This document shows positions 45,001 to 56,132 of a DNA stretch of 64,000 bases, piece by piece; within the stretch, counting starts at the first letter, position 1; every line of letters starts with the position of its first letter. Source of the stretch: Tribonema minus (taxonomy: Eukaryota; Sar; Xanthophyceae; Tribonematales; Tribonemataceae); assembly GCA_017506865.1 (NCBI GenBank), contig JAFCMP010000335.1, forward strand, positions 806,001 through 870,000. The letters run 5' to 3'. The position numbers and the translations under genes are program-made. The notes under the pieces are model-generated. The model did no database searches and was not told where the DNA came from. It was given only the letters and a program-made list of their open reading frames with translations.

Positions 45001-48000
45001 GAGTTTGGTATTGGTGTTGAGCACACCGCGGGTCCGCACAGCAGCTCAACTGCATTTGCACCTTGCTTCACCTATGAATTTTAATGCGTGTGCAACGCAC
45101 CAGAGTGCGATCAAACACATCTGCATCTCACTTCAAAAATTGAAGTTTTGGTGCGTGTGCAAAGGCAGCAGAGTGCGCAGGCTGCCCGTTTTGCACCATG
45201 TTCATGCGCACAAACCGACACGTCACGGAGATGGCACTGGCAAGCTGTGTAAGACTATGGCGCTGCGTTGATAAAGGGTGGCACGCCTGAGGTGGTGCGT
45301 GTCGCAGCGCACTTGTTGGCGCTTGACGTTGCTGTTGGTACGGTGTGCTGTGCTAGCGCGGATGCATGGTTTTTCCCAATCGCTGCGAGGTCACGCGCCG
45401 GCTGCCAAGGAGGCTCCACACGCAGAGCAACGCAGCGACCCCGCCTGTGCTTGCTTCACGTCAAGGAAGTCATGTTGAGCTTGGAGTCTGGATGGGGCAC
45501 CTTGCATCTTGAACCCTAGCGTAACCTTAAACAAAAAAAAAGAGCTTGGCGAGAAAAGCTATTGGCACCCAAGGATGGTGAGCTGTGGCTTTCTGCATTC
45601 AAAATTCTGTGCAGGTGGTGGTTCATTGCTTGGCGAGAAAACATATTGGCACCCAAGGATGGTGAGCTGTGGCTTTCTGCACTTTAAATTCTGTGCAGAT
45701 GGTCATTGCTAACGCCCACTTTGACCTTTCAGAATCTGTGGTGCCCACCAGCTGGGGCTCTCCTGTAGCTGCGTGCCTCGTGTTGTTGGCCGGTGCCAAT
45801 CAACCAGTGATGGCCCTGTCGCTGCTGCTTCCCCCAATTCTCTCCACAGACAAATCACTAATGTTCTATTACATGCGCCCGTGAACCGTTTGCAACGCTC
45901 ACTCTGAGTGTCACCACACCTGCCTGCGTTGCAGGAAAATGCCCCACCACTTGCCGTCCCGTCAGGGTCGCTTGTTTAGGGTCAGGGTTAGCAGGGCAGT
46001 GCGGCAGGACAGAACATTCACACTTTTATTCTTAGTCGGGCTTAGCCAGATCTCGTGCGGTGGAGCCCCGTATGGCTGAGTCGCCCAGTACAGCTCAGTA
46101 CAGCGCAGTACATTTCAGCAGAGCACGCACAGTTCACACCAACCCACACCTGTTCGCGCCAGCTGCCCGGGCGCCGTGCACTGCCGTGGCGCCAAACCTG
46201 GTGAGCTGGAGACCCTGAGGGGACGTCTGCCCCCCAATATTGCAGATGGGGTAGTCAAGGCCGTAGGGGTTGATGGTGCCCAGCTGTTTCAACATCTGAG
46301 AAGGCCGAGGGAGCGCAAAGGTGGGAGCTTGCCGTTTTGAGACTTCAGAGTCAGGGTTGCGGTTTGAGTAAGGTACCATTGACTGCGGTGCTAAAGGCAC
46401 AGCGTGGGGCATCTTTCAGCAGCACTGGGAAGCACACAGCATGACGTTTGCGCAGGTGCGAATGGTTTGCGAAAATCAGGTCTTCCTGTAGAAAGGAGTG
46501 CATCGATGGCGCCGGCACAGCAATGGCTGTGGCGAGCTTGGCGAGTCACCACTGCTGGGCCTCTTGCTGCATTGAAGCGTGGCGCTGGGCCACTTGCTGG
46601 TGGCTTTCATCGAGCGCCAGTACCCCGCAAGGCAGTGCGTGCTTTGAGTTATCTACACATGTCAATGGCGCAAGCGGCGCGCAGCACACACGCTCCGCTG
46701 CCCCATGCGCTCATCGTTGGGACAATGTTCTTCATGTCGTCATTCGCAGTGCTGTCTGACACCGGGGTCGGCGCCACTCCTGCGATGCACAAAGGCAACA
46801 CGGTGGAACTCTGTAGTCATCGCGGCCATTGAGGCCCCATTCGAGCACTGTGACTCACCCTCACCCGCATCTCAAAATCACGACTACGTAGAGCCGTACA
46901 TGACCTGCCCTAGGTGCATTGTTGTGGGACGATGCAGCCGCTGAGCACTGGCGCAGAAGGCAACGTCCTGCAATGCTGCCCTCAGCGCAGTGCTGCCCTC
47001 ACCATGCACCAACAGACTGCAGCATATGCAATACTTTGACTTCGAAGTTGTACAGTTTTGCATGCGTAGCGTGCAGTGTCACTGAGCGTTGGTGCAGCTG
47101 GGCGCCCCATGATCTGGGTACACATTACAGCGCGCCTGCCAACCCTCAGCATCACAGCACGACGCAAGAGCATGAGCCGTGATATACCCTTAGCAACAGC
47201 AGGTCAGGGGGGACTTGCCCCAAGTCCTAGAATTGACGAAGAGCCTTTCATCTGCCAAAGCAGTGACGGCCAGTATAACTATTGTGGTGCTGGACCAATC
47301 TCGAATTTGAATGAAGGGGGCATTTCCATCATACCTTATACTCGAGGTCTCCACACCGCGGCGCGTATGTGTACTCGGTGAGGCCCTTTGCGCACACTGA
47401 CTGCAAGGAGCGCGCGGCAGCAAGCAACGGACGGACGGACCAGCGTTCAGTCGCAGCTGCGCATGATGCAATGCGCCCATACAGCAGTGCAGTGGTGCCT
47501 TCAGGGACAGCGTTGTCGCCAGAGGTGTCACCGCCATTTGAATGCTGATCCAACAGAGCTTTCCATGTGTGAACATCGCTGGCGGCCGTGTCGAACAGAT
47601 CTTACTGCCGCGACTTGGAGGCGTTGAATCCTAGGTGGCTTGATGACGTCTCTGGCACATGAGCTGGCGGAGCGCATCATGATGGGTTAGGGTTTAACCT
47701 AGGGCTAGGGTTAGCCTCACCTAGCCCTAATCTGCAGGGAGCGCAAACACTGGGCTCTACAACACAAGTGTCCTTGTGAGCTGTTGTGGTGCAGCACAGA
47801 TCAGAAATGAAGCGTAGCTGCGCACGGCTTGACCGCAGGCACGCGCCAGACCTTGCGCCATCTCTTGGGGCCTGTATTGACAATGAGCAAGTAGCACCTG
47901 TCAGTGACTGAGGCTCATGCCATCTACGTTGTGAAAATTCAACACAACCTCAATCCGCCAGCCTTCCGCCCATTGACCGTACTCACTATGGAACGTGACA

Positions 48001-51000
48001 TGATCATGGACTTCACCATTATCTCTACAATGTAGTGATGTACGGCATACCTTCCAAAGGAACCAGCGCCAAGCACAGCGCACATCGGCGCCACTCGGCG
48101 GCGAAAGAAATGGCCATATGCTAGTGCAGATGCCGTCAGATGCAGCCCCATGCTAATTGAACCATATCACATTCCATACAGAAGTGTTGCGACGCCATCG
48201 TGTTTGGTCAGGGAGCACTGTGCCTCCTCATGCACTGCACCATTTCCACACCGCATGCAGCACCCGAATGAGGCCTCATTCGGGCAACCCTGCTCAGCAT
48301 CGGGGTTGTTCTGACCCCGAAACACCCTTGCACGTCATCACTTTATGTAATGGATGATGTGGCATACAGGCCTCCGGTCAGTGACTGCGCCTGTGCGCAA
48401 TAGCGACGGCCAAAGGAGAGCATGGGACCTAAACCTGACCCTCACTTTAAGAACTATTATACAGCTCTATACAGGCGCTGGGAACGGTCTCACCCCATGC
48501 CCTGCGCGCGCTTGGGCGTCCTACAGCAGCAACTGACCTCGGCAGACTCGGAGGCACATCGAAGCAAGAGTGCGTACTGAAGTTTACAATTACCACACCA
48601 AGAAATTAGATTAGTTCGTAATTTGTGTTTTGCTACTGTTGGTATTGTAAGTAATCGTGACGCATCAAATTTAGTTCTTGGAAAAGCTGGTAGAAAACGT
48701 TGGTTGGGTATACGCCCAACGAAGGGGTGCACCCTGCGGGGAGTGCAGGCAGCAGCGCTCGTTGCGTCCACTCACCCGCCACGTCTGGTAGAGGTCCTTG
48801 CTCACGACGCTCGCGCCCCAGAGCTTGTCGAATTTGGCTATCCGATTGGAGCCATAGTCCACGCAGGGGTTGCCCAGGAGTATGCCTGCGCAGGCGTGAC
48901 GCAGAGAGCGCGTGCAATGGTTATTGTTCTGCTGAGCTGTGCTGCACACTGTACGCAGGGGTTCGGGTGCAGGTCAGACAGAAATGCGCTCGAGCTGAGT
49001 GCCATCACCCGCGCAGCGGCCGAAACCCCTGAGACCTACTTCAACTGCATCCTCTGTATCCCTGGCCGTGTCGTTGTGCTGTAGATGTACGTGAACTGCA
49101 ACCCCAGCTAATACCACCCAAGCAAACCAAGGGTGAGTGCACCTGAATTTAGTGTCACCTCGCTGCAAGACAGACCGCTCTGGCTCGAACCTGAGCTTCA
49201 ACACGTCCCATCCTGCCTCACGCAGCAGTAGCATTGTCCACCATAACCTGAAGTACAGGAAAGATTTTGCTACAATGGTGACCAAGCCAGCACTGCTTCG
49301 GAGTGGGCAATTTCGCAACAACGGCAACTAACCCCGCACCATTTTGGGGCTGGCGCGCCACAAGTTGCAGTTCACCTTTAAGGTTGAGCATGTCCGCCTT
49401 GCTCTTCGCGGCGTCATTCTGCCTGAGGATCTCCAGCGCGAGGGTAGGCATGTAGTGCCCGCCGTAGCTCTCGCTGGCGATGTGCAGGTCGTTGGCGCGC
49501 AGGTGCGGGTACCGTTCCAGGAACGTTTGCAGAACGGCGGCGTTGTCCCGCGCGACGCGCGCGTCGCCCGTGTCGTACGACTGCGCGCCCTTGCGGTAGC
49601 TGAAGCCCACGCCGCAGGGGGTCTCGATGTACAGCATGCTGTGCGCATGCACAAATTGGGAACAGCGCTGCCATCACTGTCGCGGGTGGCACGAAGCCCT
49701 TGCGCTCGCTGTCACGCTGGCCTGCGGCGGGCGGTCGCTGGAGTGTCACCATTGAAGTTGTGCATCACTGCAGCATCAGAGGCCCTGGCGGCGGTGTGCT
49801 TCTCTGAGCGGCACACAGCACTTTAACCTCTGGGTGAAATGGACCAGAGATCCATGTTGTCAGTCTTCATCGGCAACATATAGGTCACACTTGTTCTAGG
49901 ATAACAGAACCAATACAACTAAAGGGAAAAATGCAAGCGTCTGATTTGCAGAATATCATGTTGTACCAGCATTGACTTATACGTATGTCGCCTTGAACTG
50001 CGGGCATGTACATTCGCAAATGCTGATATGGCAGCTGAAGCGGCGACGCCAACGTGCTGCGGGATGCATTGTAGTCACATAACAGTACATCTGAGCCTAC
50101 CAGTGGTTCTGCTGCAGGCTTAGGGTAGGTACAGGTGTGTTTACAAAGTGAATGGCCAAACTTCTGAGTATATTGTATCGTTGGCCACGACAGGGAATAT
50201 CCGCATGGTGGAGAATTTGACAACGACATCACTGCACGCTTGTGCTGTATTTGGTGACTTTTGAATGCATGTCCTATGCGAAAATTGTGCACCCTACATG
50301 ATATGAAACATGTGTGCATGTGTCCTGGCTATGAGTGTCATACAGCTGCCACAGCGCTGGTGCCACCAGGCGTGCTGGACTACCTATGCAGTACAAAACA
50401 TGCTGCTGGATGATAAATGATCTGAGTTTGCTGCACAAGATGGCAGCAGACGTAAGCCTTGGAGCACTCAGTTGTAAAGCAAGGGTCGTAGTGCGTGATG
50501 CTGTGAGTGCTCCGCAAAGTATGCCATGAAGCGCATGTTGGCCTGCATTGTGATATTAGATGTCTGTCGGCATCATTCTTGCCATGAGGTAGCAGCGTGA
50601 ATCGCTCAATTCAATAGTTGTGTCCAAATTTGTCACCTGGTCTCCTCAACTTGAACTAAGGGCGCCGATGCTCAGCTGAAGCTTGTGCTCGTGTGTTCAA
50701 ACAGTTTAACAAGAAGCCCACTCAGAGTGCTAACAGGGAGGCATGTTGTCCTTCTCGAGCTCCGCCAAAGCGTGTCTGCACACGACACACCTGAGTGCGC
50801 CTTGAGGAATGGTACTGCAACGTATTTGCTGGCGTGAAGCTTCAAGTAACAGCACAGCAGCGACCTCAGCAGAACGTCAACGCGCCTGGAAACAGACTTG
50901 CAACAACCGCCTGTGGCAGAATGCCACAGGGCAGGCTGCAATGGGTTGCGGGCCAGCCTGACTGAGTGTAACAGCCCTTGCTGGGCTGACCCCATGACAC

Positions 51001-53128
51001 TGTTGAAAACCGGCTGGTTGTGTGACACTGAGGACTCCGAGGTGTTTGATGACTGAGAACATACACTGATGACACTATACTTGCTTACTCACTTCACCGC
51101 GGCATTCCATGAGGAAGGGTTGGTCTTGAGAACGAGGTTGCCACCCTTGCCCTGGCGCAGCAGGAATGGGCCATGCTCCGTCAGTAGCCCTACGCAGCAG
51201 TGGAAACCATTGCGCAGTTGTGTGAGGGTGTGTAATGGTGGCGTGTGGCCCCGGATGCTGGGGTTCAGTGCCCTCACCACATGTGGGGGTGTGGTCCGCA
51301 AGACCGTAGGTTCAAACAGAGCAAATCTCGAATTGAGTCAAGAGAGTCTATAGGGTTGGCACAGAACGCCGTAGTAGGTACATTGGTGGTACCAGCGAAG
51401 ACTGGCTTCACTAAACCCTCAGGCTAAGAGAGTTTTGAAGATGAACGGTCAGTTCAGAATGGAGATGAAATGCCTTGTAGGTTCGCCAGGCCATCAGCAG
51501 TACAAGCTGTACAGAGCCCTGTGTGACTTGTCAGTCAGAAAGTACGCCAGCATTTTGATTCCAGAGGCTGCGCCAGTCAATCGGCAGCAGGATTGGCCAA
51601 TACGCGGCAGTCACTCTGCAAAGTGGGACTTAGGTCAAGCAGATGTAATGCACACAAACATGCCAAGGATTTACGACAGTATCATGTACGATTGGGCACG
51701 CAGAAGCGACTCTTGAGCCCCCTGCACGCAACATTGGACTTACAAGCAACTGCACATTTGAAGGGCCCACCTACATAGTAGGGGCCACAAAAGCTAGACT
51801 AAAGGCGCCTTCTGTGCAACCTAGTTAAAGCCGCGCTGGAGCAAGAAGAGCAAGAAGGCGCTGGCTGGCGTACAGCACGCGATGCAAGACGCTGCGTAAG
51901 GGCTGTGACGAGACCCCGAACAAGGCAAAAAAACAAGGCGCTGTTCGCGCGAAGCATTCGCGTGTCAAACAAAGGGGGTCGGGACTCACAGCTCAGGCCC
52001 TGGGGACAAAGAGTGGGCCGAGTCGCCAATCGTCATCATGGTACGACGTTTATGACGTACAGAAAAAGTGCAAGCGGCAGCAGGAGGAGGGCGAAAAGCT
52101 CGGTGACCCACGCTTCAACCAAGATTGAGAAAAAGTGTAGCGCTGAGCAGTTGTGAAGCAGGAGTGGCTCACCTAACAGCCCACTGCAGCCGGGCCCTCC
52201 ATTAGTCCAGAGCATCAGTGGGTCCTTATTGGTGTTTTTCTGGCTTTCGACAAACCAGTAGAAGATGTTGCACTGCTGTCCTGCGGCCTGTGAGCAGAAA
52301 ATGCAGGTGATGATTTAAACTTTGCGGAAGTTTATTGAAAAAACACAAGCCGCATCAGTTGATCATTGACAATTGCATTGCTACTAGTACGTGAGTCAGT
52401 GAGACGCGTATGCACTAACGAGAGCAGTCTGAGCAGGAAAAAAACAATAACAAAGTGATAATGCTTCAAATGATACTATCACTATTGAGTCATCAATCAA
52501 AGTGCTACTGTTACCATTCTATGCAAATTGCAAGCAAGCAATGTAAAGATCTTTAAAACTTGAAAGCACCCCGATGCCACATTCGGGCATCATCAAGCGA
52601 TGCAAGAGCAAGAGCCACAAAAATCGCCGCGGCGATGCACCTCAGTGCAAGACCCCATTAGCCTTGACTAACCCTCCATAATCCAACTAATCCTATGTGC
52701 ATCAATTTTGAAATGTTCTGTTGATTTACGAAGAACCCTTGAGCTGTGACAGTCATCATATGAAAGGAAGCCAACGGGCCTTGGCCATAAGCACCAGTGA
52801 GCCAGTCACCAGCCAACACCAGCAAGAACCAGCAGAATATGTCAAGTTCTATTTGTCTTGCTCGAGCCGCTGACTCTCGGTTGAACTCAATGAGAGGCCG
52901 ACAAACATATATCACCTTGCTGCGATTGATCGGCAGGTAGCCGGCGAACATGCGAAACTTGTTTTTGATATCACCCAAGTCCTCCGCCCCAGGGAGAGAG
53001 CTCCAGGATACCTCGTCTTCGAGGGCAGCAGCGCCATACTTGGGTTCGGTGGCGGCTGCCGCACCTCGGACAGCACCGTGCTCGACCAGCAGTGGGAACA
53101 GCAGCAGCACCGTAGGGTAGCAACGCAT
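42060..53128 (-). CDS. Serine carboxypeptidase (peptidase family S10), 9 exons
   Basis: Exons on the minus strand: 52916-53128, 52173-52287, 51093-51189, 49376-49638, 48776-48885, 47335-47400, 46150-46295, 44371-44523, 42060-42390; 1,494 bp, 497 aa, all phases agree. Exon 1 gives a signal peptide ([15 protein letters not shown]...) and '[21 protein letters not shown]'-type start; exon 2 'FYWFVESQ' and '[15 protein letters not shown]' (oxyanion region); exon 3 '[16 protein letters not shown]'; exon 4 '[12 protein letters not shown]' and catalytic Ser in 'SESYGGHY'; exon 5 '[14 protein letters not shown]'; exon 7 '[12 protein letters not shown]'; exon 9 the Asp motif 'FSGDNDSVC' and His motif 'SAGHEVP'. 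The family removes C-terminal residues from peptides in acidic compartments or outside the cell. Exon 6 (66 bp) is the least certain. It should enter the secretory route and act in a vacuole/lysosome or be secreted. Confidence 0.9.
43458..44015. mobile_element. 558-bp MITE with TA target duplication, in carboxypeptidase intron 8
   Basis: Terminal inverted repeats of about 28 bp: CCATAGATCACGGAG... then a C-run on the left, and the reverse complement CCGTAGATCACGGAG... on the right. TA dinucleotides flank both ends (43456-43457 and 44016-44017), as produced by Tc1/mariner-type transposases. The interior contains repeated 'GGTCTTATAC' next to G- or C-runs in both orientations near 43528, 43860, 43890 and 43950. 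No transposase is encoded, so it is non-autonomous. Confidence 0.82.
45545..45712. repeat. 84-bp tandem duplication in carboxypeptidase intron 7
   Basis: 'CTTGGCGAGAAAAGCTATTG...GGTGAGCTGTGGCTTTCTGC' at 45545 recurs from 45629 with few changes. The period (84) is a multiple of three, and each unit contains 'GATGGTGAGC', a potential donor, but no exon of the gene corresponds to it. Confidence 0.8.
48590..48718 (+). pseudogene. rpl2: rpl2 fragment, organellar (probably mitochondrial) insertion
   Basis: The frame from TTA at 48590 reads 'LPHQEIRLV' then '[10 protein letters not shown]' and '[17 protein letters not shown]', the central part of ribosomal protein uL2. It is AT-rich against a GC-rich background and stops matching at about 48718, just before the conserved VRG-VMNPVDHP part would begin. 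It lies in the carboxypeptidase intron only about 60 bp past the exon 5 donor, on the opposite strand. IVSN and LGIRP look mitochondrial, but a plastid source is not excluded. Confidence 0.85.
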
Positions 53129-54136
53129 GCTGGAGCAGCGACCCTTAATCCGGTACAGAGGTACCCGCGCGCAGGCAGCGAGAGTTGGACCTTTTTCCGC
53201 CGCGAAAACTTCAGCAGCTGACGCGCCAGGCACGGGAAACGGCACTTCTAAAAGCACAAAAGCACCCTGGTTCGGGGGTCGGGGGCTTAAAGCTGGGCGA
53301 CCGGTATGTGTTATGGTGCAAAGTACATACATACATAGCAAGTTTCGTGTTGGTGACATTTTGTAAAATCGCATTGGATGAAATGTTCACCATTCATCAT
53401 TTTTAAAAGCACCCACGACGAAAAAATTGGCTAAAGCATTGTTATGCATGTACACCAAGCATTTCTACAGGAGTGCAGGAAACACAGCAGTCCATATGAC
53501 ATGACCTTTGCAAGCAGACCAATATGATTTCTGCACAGAGCAGAAACGAGATTAGCGACGAGAGCTAAATCAGAGTTCACATGCGCCCATGCTTACACGC
53601 CTTGTGGGACAAATGCATTAGTCCACGACCTTGGGCTGCAGCACAGCAAAGCAAGGCCAGAAATCGGTGACACCATCACTGAGTATCCATGTTATGACCA
53701 TTAGCCAAAGAAAATGGCTCTCGATGCTGTAATCAAACTGCGCCTCGTTGCAATTGCCGCTGCATGGCAGCCCACATGAACGTGCGCGAGTGTCTCGTCC
53801 TATGTACTCTCCGCATGCAGTTCTAAGCAGCAGCTGCTGAGCAGCTGATGCAGCGGCATCATCCTTCGTTTCTGTGCCCTTTTGATGATGCAGTTACAGT
53901 TACCCTCAGATATGAGTAGAGTGCGGTGGAGGTGCTCCAAAAAAGTTTGCTCAGGCACAGCAATTTGCATGCAGCAGCAGGGCTGTGACTTCAAACCTGG
54001 CCTGAACGGCCGCGCGCTACCAAACACCAAAGTGGTGCTGACCATGCATCGACGGCATCATACGTGTGGCAGCACTAGCAGCTGCCGCAATCACGAGCAC
54101 TGGTGCCCCATGCAAGCAACTACAACAACTTGAAGT
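53129..54136. other. Region between the carboxypeptidase start and the plastid-protein gene
   Basis: It holds the presumed promoter of the minus-strand carboxypeptidase (immediately above 53128). The reading frame stays open upstream of the chosen ATG to 53374, but that part lacks signal-peptide character. Nothing else coding was recognised. Confidence 0.45.
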
Positions 54137-55270
54137 TCACTTCTTGCGCTTGAACATGCTGCGCCCCCGCGCGCTCTGCTTGGCCGCACGCGCGCCGCTG
54201 AGACCGCCCAGTTTCGCCTCGTCGTCCATAACGTTCCCCAGGCTTAGCTGCTGAGCGCCGATGCCTGCGAGCACCACCGCGCCGAGCACGAGCGGGACCC
54301 ACATTGGCGGCAGCTCGTCGCGCATGGAGGTCACCACCTGATAGTAGCGAAGATGACAGTGGGAGTTGAGGGCATGAGCTCACTTGAAAGGCTGATGAGG
54401 CTCAAAAGCTGGTAAGAGGGTTGAGCATCACTGCGCCCCGCATCACTGAGCGCGCTGCGTTGAAAACAGCACGAGCTCATCACGAGCGAGCTGACATTGA
54501 CGGCAGCTCGCCGCATTTGAACTCAGCCATGTGCCGGTGCAGCGCATGTCGTCAGCGGCAGCGCACGCCATGGGCTGCACAGGGGGTTGAGGAAGGCGTC
54601 TGCTGGTATTTGCAGTTGATTTACGCGCGTGCACTTCACTTGCAAACTGGTTGGGTGTCTGTCTCTGAGCTTGCGAGTAAGGAGTGCGAGTAAGGAGTGG
54701 ATGCATCGCCTGCGGCAGAGAGTTGCGTTCGCTGTCTTGCAACTCCAAACAATTTAGTGTCGTGCACGAGACCTGGATGTAGTCACTGTATAGGACTGTG
54801 GCATGCAAAACTCTAGGCTCACCTCACACGCAGTGTTGAACACGAAGCGGAAGCAGTTCATTGTGCTATTTACATTGCACCCGCTAGATAGCAAGTGCAA
54901 TGATCAGTCCGGCGCTGCGTTCATGCACGTCATACCAGTTGCCTGGCTGCCCTCATATTGTGAGCTACTGTGCTACATGAGCTACTGTAATCCTGACACA
55001 CACAGACACCCGAGTGAACAAACAATGTTTTCTGGCACTGCACCGTACCTGCTCCTCGTCCACCACCACCGCGATGGCTGCTTGTGCAGAAGCGAGCGCA
55101 CCGAAAGCAGCAGTAGCAGCTGCTCCCGGTAGCTGCGCTAGTACAGGCAGCGACTTGCTCCCCATCCTCATCGTGGCAGCACTCCGGTGTGCATGTGGTG
55201 CTGGCCGCAGCGCCAAAGCACGCACTGAGGCCAGCGCTGTCAACAGCAGTAGGATCACTGTTTGCATCAT
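54137..55270 (-). CDS. Plastid-targeted single-span membrane protein, 140 aa, 2 exons
   Basis: Exon 1 is 55049-55270 and exon 2 is 54137-54337, joined in phase 0 over a 711-bp intron (CAG|GTACGG ... CAG|GTG). Residues 1-19 (MMQTVILLLLTALASVRAL) form an ER signal peptide; 'RPAPHAHRSAATMRMGSKS' is a basic, Ser/Ala-rich transit-like stretch; 'LPGAAATAAFGALASAQAAIA' is a hydrophobic Ala-rich segment ending AIA, like a thylakoid-transfer peptide. The likely mature part starts 'VVVDEEQ', has one membrane helix ('WVPLVLGAVVLAGIG') and a basic tail ending FKRKK. This tripartite layout fits a small thylakoid protein of an alga with a complex plastid, possibly a photosystem-associated subunit; I cannot name the family. 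Either of two adjacent ATGs (55268 or 55265) could be the start. Confidence 0.72.
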
Positions 55271-56132
55271 CTCTCCGCCTTGTGCAACACACCCCGCGCC
55301 AACGCACAGCCAAAGCCCTAGGCAAACCCTCGTTACTCATCGCTGCCTGAACTTCAGCCAAAGGGCTGACGTGCCTCGTGGAAACCCTAATCCTAACCCC
55401 CCTTAACCTTTTGCAGACGGCTCGGAGTTAACAACCAGGCTACCTGGACGATCCAGACGCTTTCAGGAGAGCCAAACGATTGGCATATGCGCTGCTGCGG
55501 GAGGGAGGAGCAACGAGCAGCGCGCCCAGGTAAGGCGCGTAGACCTTTGCGACGTCTGCCTGTGCCAGTTAGGCGGCAGGCAGCCTGATCGCAAGCAGAG
55601 GCAACCAACTGCCTTACTGCCTTACTGCAAGGGATTTTGTCTTGGTGCTGCGTGCTACCAAGCGATACACTACATGATGGCGTGCCATCAGAGCCGTGGA
55701 CGACTCTTGTCATCACATGTCATATGCCGACCAAGGCGCGAAACACCGCTCAGTCTGCGAGACTTTGACTTCACGTACACTGTCAAAGCCGCTGGTGTGG
55801 TCCACACACATTGCTAGGGCCGTATTTGTCACTGCACAACCGAACGATGGCTGCAATAACTTCAGAGCAGGCAGCAATTGCGCGCTTTGCCTTCTTTACC
55901 TCGTGTTCCGACAGTTGCAGCGCGCTACTCGGCACACCGACCTCACGTTCTTACCACCTTCAACCATTGAGCTAGCTTGGCATGCACTAGCGTCGTCATC
56001 ACCGCCATCATTCCTATACCTGGCGCTACCTCGCTGCTGTTCTGACTTACCCTCAACACAGGATCTGGCTGCTTATGCCTCACACACTAGGCGAATTTCG
56101 ACGGTTCAGCGAAATCTCACAGTTGCGGCACC
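55271..56132. other. Intergenic region between divergent genes
   Basis: Separates the minus-strand plastid-protein gene and the plus-strand kinase gene, so it probably holds both promoters. A CCCTAA-like stretch lies at about 55385-55402. The frame at 55696-56136 does not resemble a protein family. Confidence 0.45.
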
